The notes under the pieces: model-generated
Database searches by the model: none
The model's input: the letters and a program-made list of their open reading frames with translations, nothing else
What the model was told of the DNA's origin: nothing
Position numbers and translations under genes: made by a program
Assembly (NCBI GenBank): GCA_001604565.1
Contig: LVBV01000012.1
Location: 40,414 to 104,413 of the forward strand
DNA from: Puniceicoccales bacterium Verruco_01
GTDB lineage: Bacteria > Verrucomicrobiota > Verrucomicrobiia > Opitutales > Oceanipulchritudinaceae
Direction of reading: 5' to 3'
DNA: 64,000 nt
Shown here: in pieces, positions 17,110-25,346 of the stretch
How positions within the stretch are numbered: position 1 is the stretch's first letter
Layout: each line of letters opens with the position of its first letter

Positions 17110-18936
17110 TTATTCCTTCCTCTGCAGGTGTGATTCGCTCCGGATACCATCGGCGGTCTTGAACGACTTGCCCGCGAGCACCACGGGAATCTCGCCGATG
17201 CCGTCGATGAGGGTCAGGTCGAGCGGCGCGGTGCCATCACTGAGGATCGTGGCATTGCACGCGTTGGCGATTGCGGCCAGATAGAACTTCACAAGCGATG
17301 TGCCGTTCCCGTAGATCATGCTGACACCGCCATCTTCCAGCTTGCCGTTGCCGAGGTTGGCATAAGCTTTTGTCTGCCAGTAACTTTTGGTGTCGGGGCC
17401 GACGGAGAGGGCGTCCTGAATGGCCTGCTGTCCGGGGGAAAAGAGGAGCCACCCGTCCTTGACGGCCATCGAAAAGCCGCCGGTGGGCAGGGGCATCGTC
17501 ATGAGTTCGACACCGTTGAAGTCGCGGCGCTGGAACATCGCTCCGGCGGGCGTCATCGCAAGAAGGACATCGACAGCCTTCTTGAAGGCCATGCCGTCCT
17601 TCAACTTGAAGGCGAAGACCTGCTGGAAGGTGTTGGGATCCGCGGCGGAGGCGCCGGTATCCACGACAAAACTGACGATGCCCGAATCGATGTTGCCGAC
17701 CAGATCCGTTTCCAGATTCACACTCGTCCGTGTCTGAATCTGGGCGATCTGCATGTTGTATGCGACGCTCAGCATGGGCATGGTGGTGAACACCATGTCG
17801 CGAATGCTGAAGAGAGTGCTGCCTAGGTTGAAGGCGACGCTGTTCACGTTGGCGGCACTTGCCGGGACAAAGTCCGGCGTGGGATAACGGTCGCCGAAGG
17901 AACCGAGAATCAGGCGCCCCAGTCCATGGCTCGAATCGGCGCTGAAGAAACCGGAGACGATCATGTCGTCACTCTTGAAACGCACGCCGTAATAAAAGTA
18001 ATGCAGACTGTCGAGACCGAGGGCAGAGATCAGCACTTCCGGCGCGGGTTTGGATGGATCGGGCTGCTGACCGGGCTGCACGGCGAGCTTTTCGCGGATG
18101 AGATCCTCCAACATTCTGGTCAGGGGGCGGAAATCCACATACAGGTAGAAGTCATTCTTTTCCCCCATGCCGCGGGCGGCTTCCGCCTGCGCCTCTTCCG
18201 CGAGCGTGTTCTTTTCCTCGCCCTTGACCGCCTCGACGAGCGCCTTTGCCGACTCCATCGAAGTCGTCAGGAAAAAAACATTCTTGCAGGCGCCGAAGTA
18301 GAAATGAACATCGTTCTTTCCTTTGCCAGACTCGGTCTCTTCGGCCTTCGCGGTTTTCTCGACGGGGTTGCCCTCCTCGTCGTATTTAACGTCTTCGTTG
18401 GTGGGTTTCTCTTCTTTATCGTGCGTGTAGATGTCGAAAATCTCGCACTTGAGGAAAGTTTCGCTGCCGGCAAAAAAGGTCTCGGACCCCTTTTCCGCAG
18501 CCATCTCCTTCGCCTTGCCCGCGAGGAATTCGGCAAGGCCCTTCGCGTCCTTGGAGGTCGCCAGCAGTTCGAATCCGGGAATCGGCGTATCCGCTTCGTC
18601 GCGCATGGCGGAGGCGAGGGCGGACACGGGATTGATTCCAATGACGATTTGACCATCCAGCTTCTGGCGGATGTCCTCCCACTTGAGATCGGGCAGGTCT
18701 TCGTCTTTCTGGACGAGCTTTTCAAACTCATCCTTTACCGGCTTGAGGAAGGCGCAGATCTTCTCGTTCTTGATGATCTCGTTCAGGGGGTCGCATTCCT
18801 CCGCCGCCTTGGAATTGATGTTGGCGAGGCTGGCGTACAGGACCGTTCCCGTCGGGAGGTAGGTTTCAAGCGGTTTTGCCGCACAGAGGGAGGTTGCAGT
18901 CGCCGCGAGGGCGAGAAGAAGACTCGGGGTTCTCAT
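17110..18936 (-). CDS. Large exported protein of unknown function
   Basis: A 608-residue protein with signal peptide MRTPSLLLALAATATSLCAA, then KPLETYLPTGTVLYASLANINS. This opening resembles proteins annotated DUF3352-like, but I cannot assign it firmly. The middle has a charged segment (residues about 170-215, rich in E, K and D). The rest looks like alternating alpha/beta segments, with no catalytic motif I recognise. The start ATG at 18936 overlaps the upstream protease stop by four bases (ATGA), so translation is coupled. A longer reading upstream is only the shadow of the protease gene. With the S1C protease before it and the beta-propeller after it, it is probably part of an envelope or surface module. 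Confidence 0.75.
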   Translation of the reverse strand: MRTPSLLLALAATATSLCAAKPLETYLPTGTVLYASLANINSKAAEECDPLNEIIKNEKICAFLKPVKDEFEKLVQKDEDLPDLKWEDIRQKLDGQIVIGINPVSALASAMRDEADTPIPGFELLATSKDAKGLAEFLAGKAKEMAAEKGSETFFAGSETFLKCEIFDIYTHDKEEKPTNEDVKYDEEGNPVEKTAKAEETESGKGKNDVHFYFGACKNVFFLTTSMESAKALVEAVKGEEKNTLAEEAQAEAARGMGEKNDFYLYVDFRPLTRMLEDLIREKLAVQPGQQPDPSKPAPEVLISALGLDSLHYFYYGVRFKSDDMIVSGFFSADSSHGLGRLILGSFGDRYPTPDFVPASAANVNSVAFNLGSTLFSIRDMVFTTMPMLSVAYNMQIAQIQTRTSVNLETDLVGNIDSGIVSFVVDTGASAADPNTFQQVFAFKLKDGMAFKKAVDVLLAMTPAGAMFQRRDFNGVELMTMPLPTGGFSMAVKDGWLLFSPGQQAIQDALSVGPDTKSYWQTKAYANLGNGKLEDGGVSMIYGNGTSLVKFYLAAIANACNATILSDGTAPLDLTLIDGIGEIPVVLAGKSFKTADGIRSESHLQRKE

Positions 18937-19871
18937 TTGTTCTCTTCTTTTGAGGAGCTGATACTGGGTGGGGAATTGTAACGATAGCCGCTGTTGGGAT
19001 TGCGGGGATCGAAGGCAAAAGTGTCGCGGTGTTCGATGAAATCGCGGAGCGTCTCGCTCGGGACGGCAAAGGCAAGGCCCTCCGCACCGAAGCCGACCAC
19101 CTTCAAATTGTTCACGCCGACCACCTCGCCGCGCATGTTGAAGAGAGGTCCGCCGGAATTGCCGGGGCTGATCTGCGCGGTCATCTGGATGAGCAAGTGT
19201 CCGTTGATGAGGCGGCTCGGAATGCTGACGATGCCCTCCGAGACGCTGCGTTCCAGTCCGAGGGGATTGCCGATGGCAAAGACGCGCTGGCCGGGGCGAA
19301 GGTCGCGGTCGCTGCCCACGGCCACGGTCTTGAAGGCGCGCCCGCCCGCATTCTCGATCTTGAGCAAGGCCAGGTCCCAATCGGGACTCGAAGCGATGAT
19401 GCGCACGTTTTCATACTGCGTGCGGACGAATTCGCCGCCTTCCTCGCGTTCGAAGACAGTGATGGAAATTTTGTTCTCCCCGGCCACGACGTGGTCGTTT
19501 GTCACCACGTAGCCGGAGGGATGGATGATGAAGCCGCTGCCCAGTCCCACCGGAGTCGACACCGTGACCACCGCGTCGCCCACGTTCTCTGCCAGTTCCT
19601 TGACGGACATGAGCGGCAGATTGGAGGAGGGCCGGTACAGGTTGCCGACCGAGGCCACATCTTCCGCAGCCGCATCCTCCGTGGTGATGGAGGTAATGGC
19701 GTCGCGCGGGATGGAAAGCACCGTGAAGCCGAGGTCGGCCACGATGCGGTCGGGCCTTTCGTCGATGATGCGCGCCTCGATCCGGCCTCCCTGCGTAAGT
19801 TCAATACGGGAAAGGGCCGCCTCCGCCAGCGTGGGGAGGAAAAGAAGAGCGAAGACGGCAAGTCGCTTCAT
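18933..19871 (-). CDS. S1C trypsin-like serine protease without PDZ domain (HtrA/DegP-related)
   Basis: A 312-residue exported protease. The signal peptide is residues 1-19 (MKRLAVFALLFLPTLAEAA). A small N-terminal beta region (residues 20-90) precedes the protease fold. The triad is H127 (VTNDHVV), D166 (SPDWDLALLK) and S239 (ISPGNSGGPLF). DegP and DegS carry one or two PDZ domains after the protease; this protein ends about 75 residues after the serine with a polar tail, so none is present. I chose the ATG at 19871, since a longer reading would overlap aroK and lose the signal peptide. It lies 73 bases after aroK and overlaps the next gene by four bases. Confidence 0.88.
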   Translation of the reverse strand: MKRLAVFALLFLPTLAEAALSRIELTQGGRIEARIIDERPDRIVADLGFTVLSIPRDAITSITTEDAAAEDVASVGNLYRPSSNLPLMSVKELAENVGDAVVTVSTPVGLGSGFIIHPSGYVVTNDHVVAGENKISITVFEREEGGEFVRTQYENVRIIASSPDWDLALLKIENAGGRAFKTVAVGSDRDLRPGQRVFAIGNPLGLERSVSEGIVSIPSRLINGHLLIQMTAQISPGNSGGPLFNMRGEVVGVNNLKVVGFGAEGLAFAVPSETLRDFIEHRDTFAFDPRNPNSGYRYNSPPSISSSKEENK

Positions 19872-19944
19872 GATGTCGATCTTTGGACGGTTTGGGAGTG
19901 ACCGTCTTGTGACGGCAACCACTCTGTTAAAGAGGAGTGAGGAG

Positions 19945-20541
19945 TCAATTCGATTGCTCCGGCGCGGAGGCTCCCTCGCCGTGAAGGCGCAGGAATTCAC
20001 GGGATTCGGCGCGGTACACCCGCACGACGTGGTCCGAAATCTCGGGCAGGTCCCTGTTTTCCGTGGAGATGCCCGTGCCCGTGTGCATGTAGATCGGCAT
20101 GCGCTTTGCCATGAGAAGGCGCGTCCGCGCGACGGGATCGGCTACGTTCAACATCGGGCGGCGGTTGTTCATGGCCGTGCGCTCCAGAATCGTCTTTTCC
20201 GAAGCGAAAAGGCAGACAACGACCCCCTTCGAGAGAAGCAGTTCGCGCATGCCCGGCTCGATCGGGAGTCCTCCGCCGCAGGAGACGACGCAGCCACGCG
20301 GGGGATGTCCGCCCTCGATGAAATCGCGTTCCATTTTGCGGAAGGCGGCCTCGCCGAATTTCTCAAAGATCGCCGGGATGCCCAGGCCCTCTTTTTCCTC
20401 GATGGCGTGGTCGCTGTCGATGAACCGCATCCCCAGACGACGCGCCACATACCGGCCCACGGCGCTCTTGCCCACGCCCATGAAGCCGATGAGGTAGAGG
20501 TTCGGGTTGTTTTCCGTGAAGCGCTGACGCATCAGCTTCAT
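19945..20541 (-). CDS. aroK: Shikimate kinase
   Basis: A 198-residue cytosolic kinase converting shikimate to shikimate 3-phosphate in chorismate synthesis. Motifs: P-loop GFMGVGKS (residues 19-26), the shikimate-binding DSDHAIEEKEG, CGGGLP, and the lid/adenine region NNRRPML. The ATG at 20541 has AAGGA nine bases upstream; an in-frame ATG at 20610 lacks this and would add an unconserved tail. It heads a run of four minus-strand genes, the other three being exported proteins with no link to aromatic synthesis. That suggests shared transcription rather than shared function. Confidence 0.93.
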   Translation of the reverse strand: MKLMRQRFTENNPNLYLIGFMGVGKSAVGRYVARRLGMRFIDSDHAIEEKEGLGIPAIFEKFGEAAFRKMERDFIEGGHPPRGCVVSCGGGLPIEPGMRELLLSKGVVVCLFASEKTILERTAMNNRRPMLNVADPVARTRLLMAKRMPIYMHTGTGISTENRDLPEISDHVVRVYRAESREFLRLHGEGASAPEQSN

Positions 20542-20693
20542 GAAAACGTTCCTTCTCGCCCCTTGCAAGCGATTGCGGGGGTGCGGTTTGCTTGCGTGTT
20601 CGGAAAACATCTTCCTGGCGGGACGGGGAGAGCCGTCGGTGTTTTTACATTTTGATTCCTAAAAGTCCGTCGGGGAAAAGTGAACGTACGGTG

Positions 20694-20723
20694 TTGACTC
20701 TCGCGCATTTCGATGGCTAGGTT
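20694..20723 (+). promoter_or_regulatory. Possible sigma-70-type promoter of pckG
   Basis: TTGACT (20694-20699) is followed after 18 bases by TAGGTT (20718-20723). The -35 is good and the -10 weak. It would leave a leader of about 75 bases holding the palindrome at 20765. Confidence 0.35.
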
Positions 20724-20764
20724 GCGCAGGTTTCGCGGGAGGTGTTTCACTTTTTCATGTACTC

Positions 20765-20780
20765 TCGCGTACTTACGCGA
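20765..20780. promoter_or_regulatory. Perfect 7-2-7 palindrome in the pckG leader, possible operator
   Basis: TCGCGTA, CT, TACGCGA form an exact inverted repeat, ending 25 bases before the pckG start codon. A related half-site word (TCGCGCA) lies at 20701-20707. The position suits a regulator of gluconeogenesis, but no regulator gene is adjacent. Confidence 0.45.
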
Positions 20781-20805
20781 AAACTACCAACCAGGTTAGC
20801 AACCA

Positions 20806-22602
20806 ATGAGCGAAGTTACACAACACAAAGCCCTTCTGGAGTGGGTGAAGAGCGTCGCCGCCCTCACGCAGCCGAAGGATATCCGATGGGTCAACGGTTC
20901 CGAGGCTGAAGACAAGGAACTGCGCGAGCTGATGGTGAAGAGCGGTTCGGCCATGTGGCTGAATCCGGTCAAGCGCCCGAACTGCCTCTTGGTGCGTTCC
21001 GATCCCCGCGACGTCGCTCGCGTGGAGAGCCGCACCTTCATCTGCTCCAAGCAGAAGATCGATGCCGGCCCGACCAACAACTGGGAGGACCCGGAGGTGA
21101 TGAAGGCCAAGATGACCGGCCTTTACAAGGGCTGCATGAAGGGCCGTACGATGTACGTGATCCCCTTCTCGATGGGCCCGATCGGTTCGAACATCGCCAA
21201 GATCGGTGTCGAACTGACGGACAGCGCTTACGTCGTCACGAACATGCGCATCATGACCCGCATCGGCCAGAAGGTTCTGGACGTGCTGGGCAATGACGGT
21301 TTCTTCGTGAAGTGCATCCACTCGGTGGGCATGCCCCTCAACGAGGGCGTCAAGGACGTCGCCTGGCCCTGCGACCCGGCGAACACGTACATCGTCCACT
21401 TCCCCGAGGAACGCATGATCTGGTCCTTTGGTTCCGGCTACGGCGGCAATGCCCTGCTCGGCAAGAAGTGCCTCGCGCTCCGCATCGCCTCCGCCATCGC
21501 GAAGGACGAGGGGTGGCTCGCCGAGCACATGCTCATCCTTGGCGTCAAGGACCCGCAGGGTCGCAAGACCTATGTTACCGGTGCCTTCCCGAGCGCCTGC
21601 GGCAAGACCAATTTCGCGATGCTCATTCCTCCGCCGAGCATGGTGAAGGAAGGCTGGGAGGTCACCACCATCGGTGACGACATCGCCTGGATCAAGCCCG
21701 ACTCAGAGGGCAACCTCCGCGCCATCAACCCCGAGAACGGCTTCTTCGGCGTCGCTCCGGGCACCTCTTACGACACCAACCCGAACGCCATGGACTCGTG
21801 CCGCAAGGACACGATCTTCACGAACGTCGCCCTCACGGACGACGGCGATGTGTGGTGGGAAGGCATGACCAAGGAAAAGCCCGCGCACCTGATCGACTGG
21901 AAGGGACGCGACTGGACCCCGGCTTCCCCGGAGCCCTCTTCGCACCCGAACAGCCGCTTCACGGCCCCGGCCTACAACTGCCCGATCATCGACAAGGACT
22001 GGCAGGATCCCAAGGGCGTCGTCATCAGCGCGATGCTCTTTGGTGGTCGCCGCATGAGCGCCATTCCGCTCGTGTTCCAGACCTTCAACTGGCAGCACGG
22101 TGTTTACATCGGCGCCACCGTCGGCTCCGAGCAGACCGCCGCCGCCGAGGGCAAGGTCGGCCAGATGCGTCGCGATCCCTTCGCAATGCTGCCCTTCTGC
22201 GGGTACAACATGGCGGATTACTTCGCGCACTGGCTTAAAGTGGGCAAGTCCGTCAAGCACGTCCCGATGATCTTCCACGTCAACTGGTTCCGTAAGACCG
22301 CGGAAGGCAAGTTCATGTGGCCGGGCTACGGCGACAACGCCCGCGTGCTCAAGTGGATCGTGGGCCGCGTGTATGGCGAGGCTCATGCCAAGGAGACCGC
22401 GCTCGGCCTCGTTCCAGAGTATGAGGATATCGACATGACGGGCCTGGATTTCTCCAAGGAGAAGTTCGAAGCCCTCATGGACATCGACCCGAAGGCGCTT
22501 GCCCAGCAGGCCCTCGGCCACGACGAGCTCTTCCTCTCCCTGTGGGAACGCATGCCGAAGGAACTGCTGTGGCTGCGTGACCTCCTGGTCTCGCGCTACT
22601 AG
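20806..22602 (+). CDS. pckG: Phosphoenolpyruvate carboxykinase (GTP)
   Basis: A 598-residue cytosolic enzyme interconverting oxaloacetate + GTP and PEP + GDP + CO2, at the start of gluconeogenesis or in anaplerotic reversal. The GTP class is shown by [13 protein letters not shown] with the hyperreactive C265 and the kinase-1a GKT at 266-268, and by the guanine-pocket FxWPGYGDN form ([16 protein letters not shown]). The substrate site [14 protein letters not shown] and the segment [21 protein letters not shown] are also present. Length is normal for the GTP family (about 600; ATP type about 540). It is transcribed alone, with a possible promoter and palindrome upstream and a strong terminator 30 bases after the stop. 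Confidence 0.97.
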   Translation: MSEVTQHKALLEWVKSVAALTQPKDIRWVNGSEAEDKELRELMVKSGSAMWLNPVKRPNCLLVRSDPRDVARVESRTFICSKQKIDAGPTNNWEDPEVMKAKMTGLYKGCMKGRTMYVIPFSMGPIGSNIAKIGVELTDSAYVVTNMRIMTRIGQKVLDVLGNDGFFVKCIHSVGMPLNEGVKDVAWPCDPANTYIVHFPEERMIWSFGSGYGGNALLGKKCLALRIASAIAKDEGWLAEHMLILGVKDPQGRKTYVTGAFPSACGKTNFAMLIPPPSMVKEGWEVTTIGDDIAWIKPDSEGNLRAINPENGFFGVAPGTSYDTNPNAMDSCRKDTIFTNVALTDDGDVWWEGMTKEKPAHLIDWKGRDWTPASPEPSSHPNSRFTAPAYNCPIIDKDWQDPKGVVISAMLFGGRRMSAIPLVFQTFNWQHGVYIGATVGSEQTAAAEGKVGQMRRDPFAMLPFCGYNMADYFAHWLKVGKSVKHVPMIFHVNWFRKTAEGKFMWPGYGDNARVLKWIVGRVYGEAHAKETALGLVPEYEDIDMTGLDFSKEKFEALMDIDPKALAQQALGHDELFLSLWERMPKELLWLRDLLVSRY

Positions 22603-22631
22603 TCCGATCTACTAGGTTTCTCTTCACGAAG

Positions 22632-22663
22632 GCGCTCCGGTCGAAAGACCGGGGCGCTTTTTT
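22632..22663 (+). terminator. Rho-independent terminator of pckG
   Basis: GCGCTCCGGTC (22632-22642), a GAAA tetraloop, and GACCGGGGCGC (22647-22657) make an 11-bp stem with one G-T pair, followed by six T. Confidence 0.93.
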
Positions 22664-22701
22664 GTATAAAAAGAAGACGGACGCCGCGTGGTGTCCGTCT
22701 T
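22664..22701 (-). terminator. Rho-independent terminator of the methyltransferase transcript
   Basis: AAGACGGAC (22674-22682) pairs with GTCCGTCTT (22693-22701). On the minus strand the stem is followed by CTTTTTATA. It lies 17 bases past the methyltransferase stop. On the plus strand a short T run makes it a second, weaker stop for pckG. Confidence 0.8.
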
Positions 22702-22718
22702 TTGCCGCCGATGTGCGC

Positions 22719-23390
22719 TTAAGGCTTTTTTGCGTAAAACACGGCGAGGGGGAACCACTTGAAAAGTGTGTCCACGTCGGCGAAACCGATTTCGCGCAGC
22801 CACTCGAGCTGTTCCGATACGGTGGATGGCTGGTCGAACTTCATGCGTTCGTAGGCGGCGTCGATCTCAGCGCGCGGCAGGCCGCTCGATTCAATCGACT
22901 CTCTCCACTTGCGCATGTTGAGGTCGTCCGTCGCGGGCGTTTCACCCTTGATCTGGTCTGAATTGATGAAGGTTCCGCCGGGAACAAGCATCCGGAAGAC
23001 CTTTTCGTAGAGCCTGCGCTTCTCCGGACCGGGAAGGTGGTGGATCGCGATTCCGGAGATTACGATGTCGAAGGGACCCGCGAGTGACACATCCTCGAAG
23101 CCGCATTGGACGTATTGGAAGTCGGGATGCTCCGCAAAGCGTTCTTTGGCCACGTCCAGCATCTTGCCGGAGAGGTCGAGGAGGGTCACGCGCGCCTTCG
23201 GATACTTCGTAAGGAGAATGGCCGTGAAGAGCCCGCTGCCACTGCCTAGGTCTAACACGCGCGGCGCCTCGCCCGGAAAGTCCAGCGCCCGCAACGGTAC
23301 GCCATAAAAGTCGTCGAAGCAGGCGATCATCTGCCGCCTCTGCCCCTCGTATTTCGCCGCAACGGCGTCGAATTTGTCCCGTATGTCCAT
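22719..23390 (-). CDS. Class I SAM-dependent methyltransferase
   Basis: A 223-residue Rossmann-fold methyltransferase. Motif I is VLDLGSGSGLFTAIL (residues about 45-60), the acidic motif II ends in VTLLDLSG, and motif IV/post IV reads FDIVISGIAIHHLPGPEKRRL followed by LVPGGTFINSDQI. The N-terminal MDIRDKFDAVAAKYEGQRRQMI resembles small-molecule or tRNA/quinone methyltransferases of the Methyltransf_25 group; the substrate is not evident. I start at ATG 23390, because a longer reading would run into tcdA. The tcdA stop is 67 bases upstream on the same strand, so the two may be cotranscribed. A terminator follows. Confidence 0.82.
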   Translation of the reverse strand: MDIRDKFDAVAAKYEGQRRQMIACFDDFYGVPLRALDFPGEAPRVLDLGSGSGLFTAILLTKYPKARVTLLDLSGKMLDVAKERFAEHPDFQYVQCGFEDVSLAGPFDIVISGIAIHHLPGPEKRRLYEKVFRMLVPGGTFINSDQIKGETPATDDLNMRKWRESIESSGLPRAEIDAAYERMKFDQPSTVSEQLEWLREIGFADVDTLFKWFPLAVFYAKKP

Positions 23391-23457
23391 GTCTTCCGGT
23401 TTTCGGGCAAGAAAAACGGGCGGAGCGCCTTCTGGCAAGCCGGTCGAACCATTCCGT

Positions 23458-24207
23458 TCAAACGCCGGATTCTTCGCTCGATAGGAGGTGATCGAGCACC
23501 GCGTTCGCAAGCGTCAGGCCGAAGATGCCCGTGATGGCGGGCAGGCTCCCCATCACCACACGCGCGCGTCCGCGGTCGGGGGTATCCTCCGGAGCGGGCG
23601 GCTCGAAGGAATCCTCCGGAGCGGGCTCGGTTGAGAAAACGCAGGTGACGCCGCTTTTGATGCCTCTGCGGTGCAGGCGCGCACGCACGGCTCTTGCCAA
23701 CGGGCAGAATCGGGTTTTGGAAATATCCGCCACGACGATCTTCGAGGGATCGCGCCGACGGGCCGCGCCCATGCTGGAGTAGATGGGAATCCCCGCCGTC
23801 AGCGCCGCGGCAATTAGATCTACCTTGGGTCCGAGCGAGTCGATCGCGTCCACGATCACATCCGGTGGGCCCTCGAAGAGGGTGTGAAAAGTCTCCGGGC
23901 AAGCGAAGGCGACGCGCGCGTCCACCTCGCAGGCCGGGTTGATATCCAGAACCCTCTCGCGAGCCAGAATCGCCTTTTCGCGTCCCACCGTGCTCGTGAG
24001 GGCGAGGATTTGCCGGTTGCAGTTACTTTCCGCGACGCGGTCGCTATCCACAAGGCGCAGGTGGCCGACGCCGCTGCGCGCCAAAGCCTCTACCACAAAG
24101 CCGCCCACCGCGCCCAGGCCCACGACAAGAACACGCGCCTGAGCCAGACGTGCCATGCCCGCCTCGCCGATCAAAAGACGCGTTCGCTTGAAGCGGTCCT
24201 CGGGCAT
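23458..24207 (-). CDS. tcdA: tRNA threonylcarbamoyladenosine dehydratase (ThiF/E1-like)
   Basis: A 249-residue adenylating enzyme that converts t6A37 in tRNA to the cyclic ct6A form. It opens with RFKRTRLLIGEAGMARLAQARVLVVGLGAVGGFVVEALARSG, the family N-terminus with GxGxxG at 30-35. The ATP-site DSDRVAESNCNRQI and VDAIDSLGPKVDLI follow, with a C-terminal VMGSLPAITGIFGLTLANAVL. A P-rich acidic insert (APEDSFEPPAPEDTPD) is unusual but short. Start ATG 24207 lies eight bases after the trpA stop, so the two genes are coupled. Confidence 0.9.
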   Translation of the reverse strand: MPEDRFKRTRLLIGEAGMARLAQARVLVVGLGAVGGFVVEALARSGVGHLRLVDSDRVAESNCNRQILALTSTVGREKAILARERVLDINPACEVDARVAFACPETFHTLFEGPPDVIVDAIDSLGPKVDLIAAALTAGIPIYSSMGAARRRDPSKIVVADISKTRFCPLARAVRARLHRRGIKSGVTCVFSTEPAPEDSFEPPAPEDTPDRGRARVVMGSLPAITGIFGLTLANAVLDHLLSSEESGV

Positions 24208-24215
24208 GGATGATT

Positions 24216-25022
24216 CTACGCGAGAGGGCAGCCCGAAATCAGTTCGCGGGCCGTCGCGTCGAGTTTGGAAAGCATTTGCGTGCGGTCGCCGTGAATGTTG
24301 CCGATGCAGTTGACAAGGGCGCTGCCGACCACGGCGCCGTCCGCAAGGCGCGCGATCGTGGCCACGTGTTCCTTCTTGGAAATGCCGAAGCCCACAGCGA
24401 CGGGCAGGGTGGTGTATCTGCGGATTTCCTCCACCATCGGGCCGATTGTGGGGCTGAGCGACTCGCGCACACCTGTCACGCCCTCGCGCGAAACGTAATA
24501 AATGAAGCCATTCCCGGTCTTCGCGATTTTTTCCATCCGCTCGGGCGGGGTGGTGGGGGCGATGATGAAGATGTTCTTGAGGCCCCGTTTCCCGCAGGAG
24601 GCGAGCATTTCGCCCGCGTATTCCGGCGGCAGGTCCAGCGTCAGAACGCCGTCCACGCCCGCTTCTACGCACTTGTCTGCGAACGTCTCCACGCCGTGCG
24701 CGAGGACAAGGTTGTAATATGTGTAAAAGATGATCGGCGTATCCGGGAATTCCTTGCGAAGTGTCCTAGCGAGGGCAAAGACCTTCTCCTGCGTCATTCC
24801 CGAGGCCAGCGCCCGCTCCGAGGCGAGCTGGTTAGTCAAACCGTCCGCGAGGGGATCGGAAAAGGGCATCCCGAGCTCCAGCAGGTCCGTCCCGGCGGCA
24901 AGAAGCGTGCGGCAGGCGGCCAGAGAGGTGTCGTAATCGGGGTCTCCCGCGCAAAGGTAGGCGATGAAGGCGCCGCGGCGGGCGGCCTTCGCCTTGTCGA
25001 AACATGCGGCAATGCGGTCCAT
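24216..25022 (-). CDS. trpA: Tryptophan synthase alpha chain
   Basis: A 268-residue TIM-barrel subunit that cleaves indole-3-glycerol phosphate to indole and glyceraldehyde 3-phosphate, passing indole to TrpB. The catalytic glutamate is in LLELGMPFSDPLADG and the active-site aspartate in the same segment (ADG). AYLCAGDPDYDTSL is the N-terminal signature, and VSREGVTG the phosphate/loop-6 region. VGFGISKKEHV and GDAVVGSA-like GAVVGSALV are the C-terminal phosphate site. ATG 25022 gives the usual family N-terminus. No trpB is adjacent in the window, so the trp genes are at least partly dispersed. Confidence 0.95.
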   Translation of the reverse strand: MDRIAACFDKAKAARRGAFIAYLCAGDPDYDTSLAACRTLLAAGTDLLELGMPFSDPLADGLTNQLASERALASGMTQEKVFALARTLRKEFPDTPIIFYTYYNLVLAHGVETFADKCVEAGVDGVLTLDLPPEYAGEMLASCGKRGLKNIFIIAPTTPPERMEKIAKTGNGFIYYVSREGVTGVRESLSPTIGPMVEEIRRYTTLPVAVGFGISKKEHVATIARLADGAVVGSALVNCIGNIHGDRTQMLSKLDATARELISGCPLA

Positions 25023-25193
25023 CAGAGGTTTATCACACTCAAAGGGCTTTCTGGCAAGGGTGTTGAGAGTTCGCGGAAGCGGCGGCGGAAACTTTGCGGG
25101 GGCTCGACGCAAAACGATTGCCAAGCTCGTGAAGTTGGGCCAACTTTCCACCTTCGCCGGACGCGGGACAGCTTTCCCGCCGGCGCCACAGGC

Positions 25194-25267
25194 GCGGGCA
25201 TAGTATAGTGGTAATACGTGAGCTTCCCAAGCTTGAATCGCGAGTTCGATCCTCGCTGCCCGCACCA
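25194..25267 (+). tRNA. tRNA-Gly, anticodon CCC, CCA end encoded
   Basis: Full cloverleaf by eye. Acceptor arms are GCGGGCA (25194-25200) and TGCCCGC (25257-25263); the D stem is GTAT/ATAC. The anticodon stem is TGAGC/GCTTG, with loop TTCCCAA giving anticodon CCC (25226-25228). The T stem is GCGAG/CTCGC, with loop TTCGATC. Discriminator A and CCA follow (25264-25267). It reads codon GGG. It lies in the 324-base gap between trpA and metY, whose genes are both on the other strand; nothing else recognisable is in that gap. Confidence 0.95.
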
Positions 25268-25346
25268 TTTTCCGCTTGGCGTTGCCGGGATTCCGATAAG
25301 TCCTTCGCAAGACTCGCAGGATGGGCGAGGGCAGGGGGGCTCGCAA

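Noticed and set aside
18937..19380. Longer N-terminus for the large exported protein at 17110-18936
   Set aside because: It overlaps the S1C protease in another frame and has no signal peptide. The ATG at 18936 gives one, and a 4-base coupled overlap.
20765..20780. Pairing of the pckG palindrome as a rho-independent terminator or attenuator
   Set aside because: No T run follows, and there is no alternative structure or leader peptide. An operator is more likely.
25194..25267. Integration site of a genomic island at tRNA-Gly
   Set aside because: No integrase, and no direct repeat of the tRNA 3' end was seen in the flanks. Neighbours are housekeeping genes.
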